Below are positions 4,969 to 5,567 of a stretch of DNA of 5,567 nucleotides, one piece after another (the first letter of the stretch is position 1; every line of letters starts with the position of its first letter). Below the pieces are notes generated by a model that did no database searches, was not told the DNA's origin, and was given only the letters and a program-made list of their open reading frames with translations. The stretch spans positions 1-5,567 of the forward strand of contig VGCB01000218.1 of NCBI GenBank assembly GCA_016870235.1. Reading direction: 5' to 3'. A program made the position numbers and the translations under genes. The DNA comes from Actinomycetota bacterium (GTDB lineage Bacteria; Actinomycetota; Thermoleophilia; Gaiellales; Gaiellaceae).

Positions 4969-5567
4969 GTGAGCCGGTTCCTCGAGCGACTTCACGACGG
5001 CAACCCGATCGTCGCCGACGGCGGCACCGGTGCGCTGCTCTCGGGAGCCGTCCCGCGCCTGCGGTGCCCGGAGGAGGCGAACCTGAAGGCGCCGGAGACG
5101 GTGCTTGCGCTCCACCTCTCGTTCATCCGTGCAGGCGCCGAGCTGATCGAGACCAACACGTTCAGCGCGAACCGGCGCAAGCTCCGCCAGCTCTTCCTCG
5201 AGGACGAGCTGGGCGCGATCGTCAACGCGGGCGTCAAGCTCGCCCGCGAGGCCCGCGAGTCGTCGGGGCGCAACGTCCTCGTCGCCGGCTCGATCGGCCC
5301 GCTCGGCGAGCTCGGCGAGTTCGAGCACGGCGATCTCGCCGTGGACTTCGCCGAGCTGGCGACGATCCTCGAGGCGCGGGGCGTCGACCTGTTCATGCTG
5401 GAGACGTTCTTCGACCTCGAGGAGGTCGTCATCGCCGTCGGCGCAATCCGCTCGGTCTCGTCGCTCCCGATCGTGGCGATGATGACCTTCGACGAGGAGG
5501 GGTCGCTCGCCGGCGTGCCCGCCGCGACTGCGGGAGCAGAGCTCGCCGCTCTCGGCATCGCCGCGAT
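4969..5567 (+). CDS. Homocysteine S-methyltransferase family protein, N-terminal part
   Basis: The window end cuts this gene after 199 codons. It begins an (alpha/beta)8 barrel that transfers a methyl group to homocysteine to make methionine, in the cytosol. Visible motifs are ADGGTGALL at 16-24 (the family's GDGGMGT region), CPEEANL at 33-39, ETNTF at 61-65, AGSIGPLG at 106-113, LETFFD at 144-149 and MMTFDEEG at 171-178. The zinc-binding cysteines (GxNC and a later CC pair) lie beyond the window, so catalytic competence cannot be checked. The spacing and wording resemble the N-terminal half of bifunctional homocysteine S-methyltransferase/methylenetetrahydrofolate reductases (B. subtilis YitJ type) and the first module of MetH. 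Which one applies depends on the missing C-terminus. GTG 4969 is chosen because homology starts at once; ATG 4961 is followed by a stop after three codons. It follows a terminator-type hairpin, so it probably starts its own transcript. Confidence 0.85.
   Translation, partial: MSRFLERLHDGNPIVADGGTGALLSGAVPRLRCPEEANLKAPETVLALHLSFIRAGAELIETNTFSANRRKLRQLFLEDELGAIVNAGVKLAREARESSGRNVLVAGSIGPLGELGEFEHGDLAVDFAELATILEARGVDLFMLETFFDLEEVVIAVGAIRSVSSLPIVAMMTFDEEGSLAGVPAATAGAELAALGIAA

Noticed and set aside
4861..5558. Minus-strand frames opposite the methyltransferase
   Set aside because: They are shadows of a plus-strand gene with conserved family motifs, and their translations show no domain.
1..5567. 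CRISPR arrays, tRNA or rRNA genes, insertion sequences, prophage or defence genes
   Set aside because: I saw no regularly spaced repeats, T-loop signatures, transposase or integrase motifs, or defence domains in any frame.

Overview
The window comes from a high-GC bacterium (very GC-rich by eye, with third codon positions almost all G or C). The gene content fits an aerobic, menaquinone-using actinobacterium. An etfA end followed by an EtfD/EMO-type membrane Fe-S oxidoreductase is typical of Actinobacteria, and TANNNT-like -10 boxes sit close to start codons. A deep-branching class such as Thermoleophilia is possible, but that is a guess from gene style and not something the sequence proves.

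Layout. (1) 2-175 (+): the C-terminal 57 residues of the electron transfer flavoprotein alpha subunit. (2) 176-494: a 319-bp non-coding gap that is unusually rich in inverted repeats. It holds a perfect 15-bp hairpin, a 25-bp hairpin with only G.U imperfections, two smaller hairpins, and a long-range inverted repeat (228-251 with 462-484) that competes with the first hairpin for the same bases. (3) 495-2465 (+): a 656-residue membrane Fe-S oxidoreductase of the EtfD/EMO family. (4) 2462-2486: a hairpin that straddles the stop codons of two convergent genes. (5) 2475-3860 (-): a class III aminotransferase resembling glutamate-1-semialdehyde aminomutase. (6) 3861-3949: a compact divergent promoter region. 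(7) 3950-4726 (+): a FabG-like short-chain dehydrogenase, followed by a 12-bp terminator-type hairpin at 4737-4767. (8) 4768-4968: a gene-free gap with two short palindromes and a possible promoter. (9) 4969-5567 (+): the N-terminal part of a homocysteine S-methyltransferase family protein, cut by the window end.

How they work together. EtfA (with EtfB, presumably just upstream) collects electrons from acyl-CoA dehydrogenases. EtfD would pass them through its Fe-S clusters and heme b to menaquinone, coupling beta-oxidation to respiration. The aminotransferase and dehydrogenase are divergently transcribed and may share control, but their substrates cannot be read from the sequence. The methyltransferase belongs to methionine and one-carbon metabolism and looks like the start of a separate unit.

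The least explained part is the structured gap between etfA and etfD. It could be a cis-regulatory RNA, a structured non-coding RNA or a decayed palindromic element. No known riboswitch, tRNA or mobile-element signature was recognised in it.
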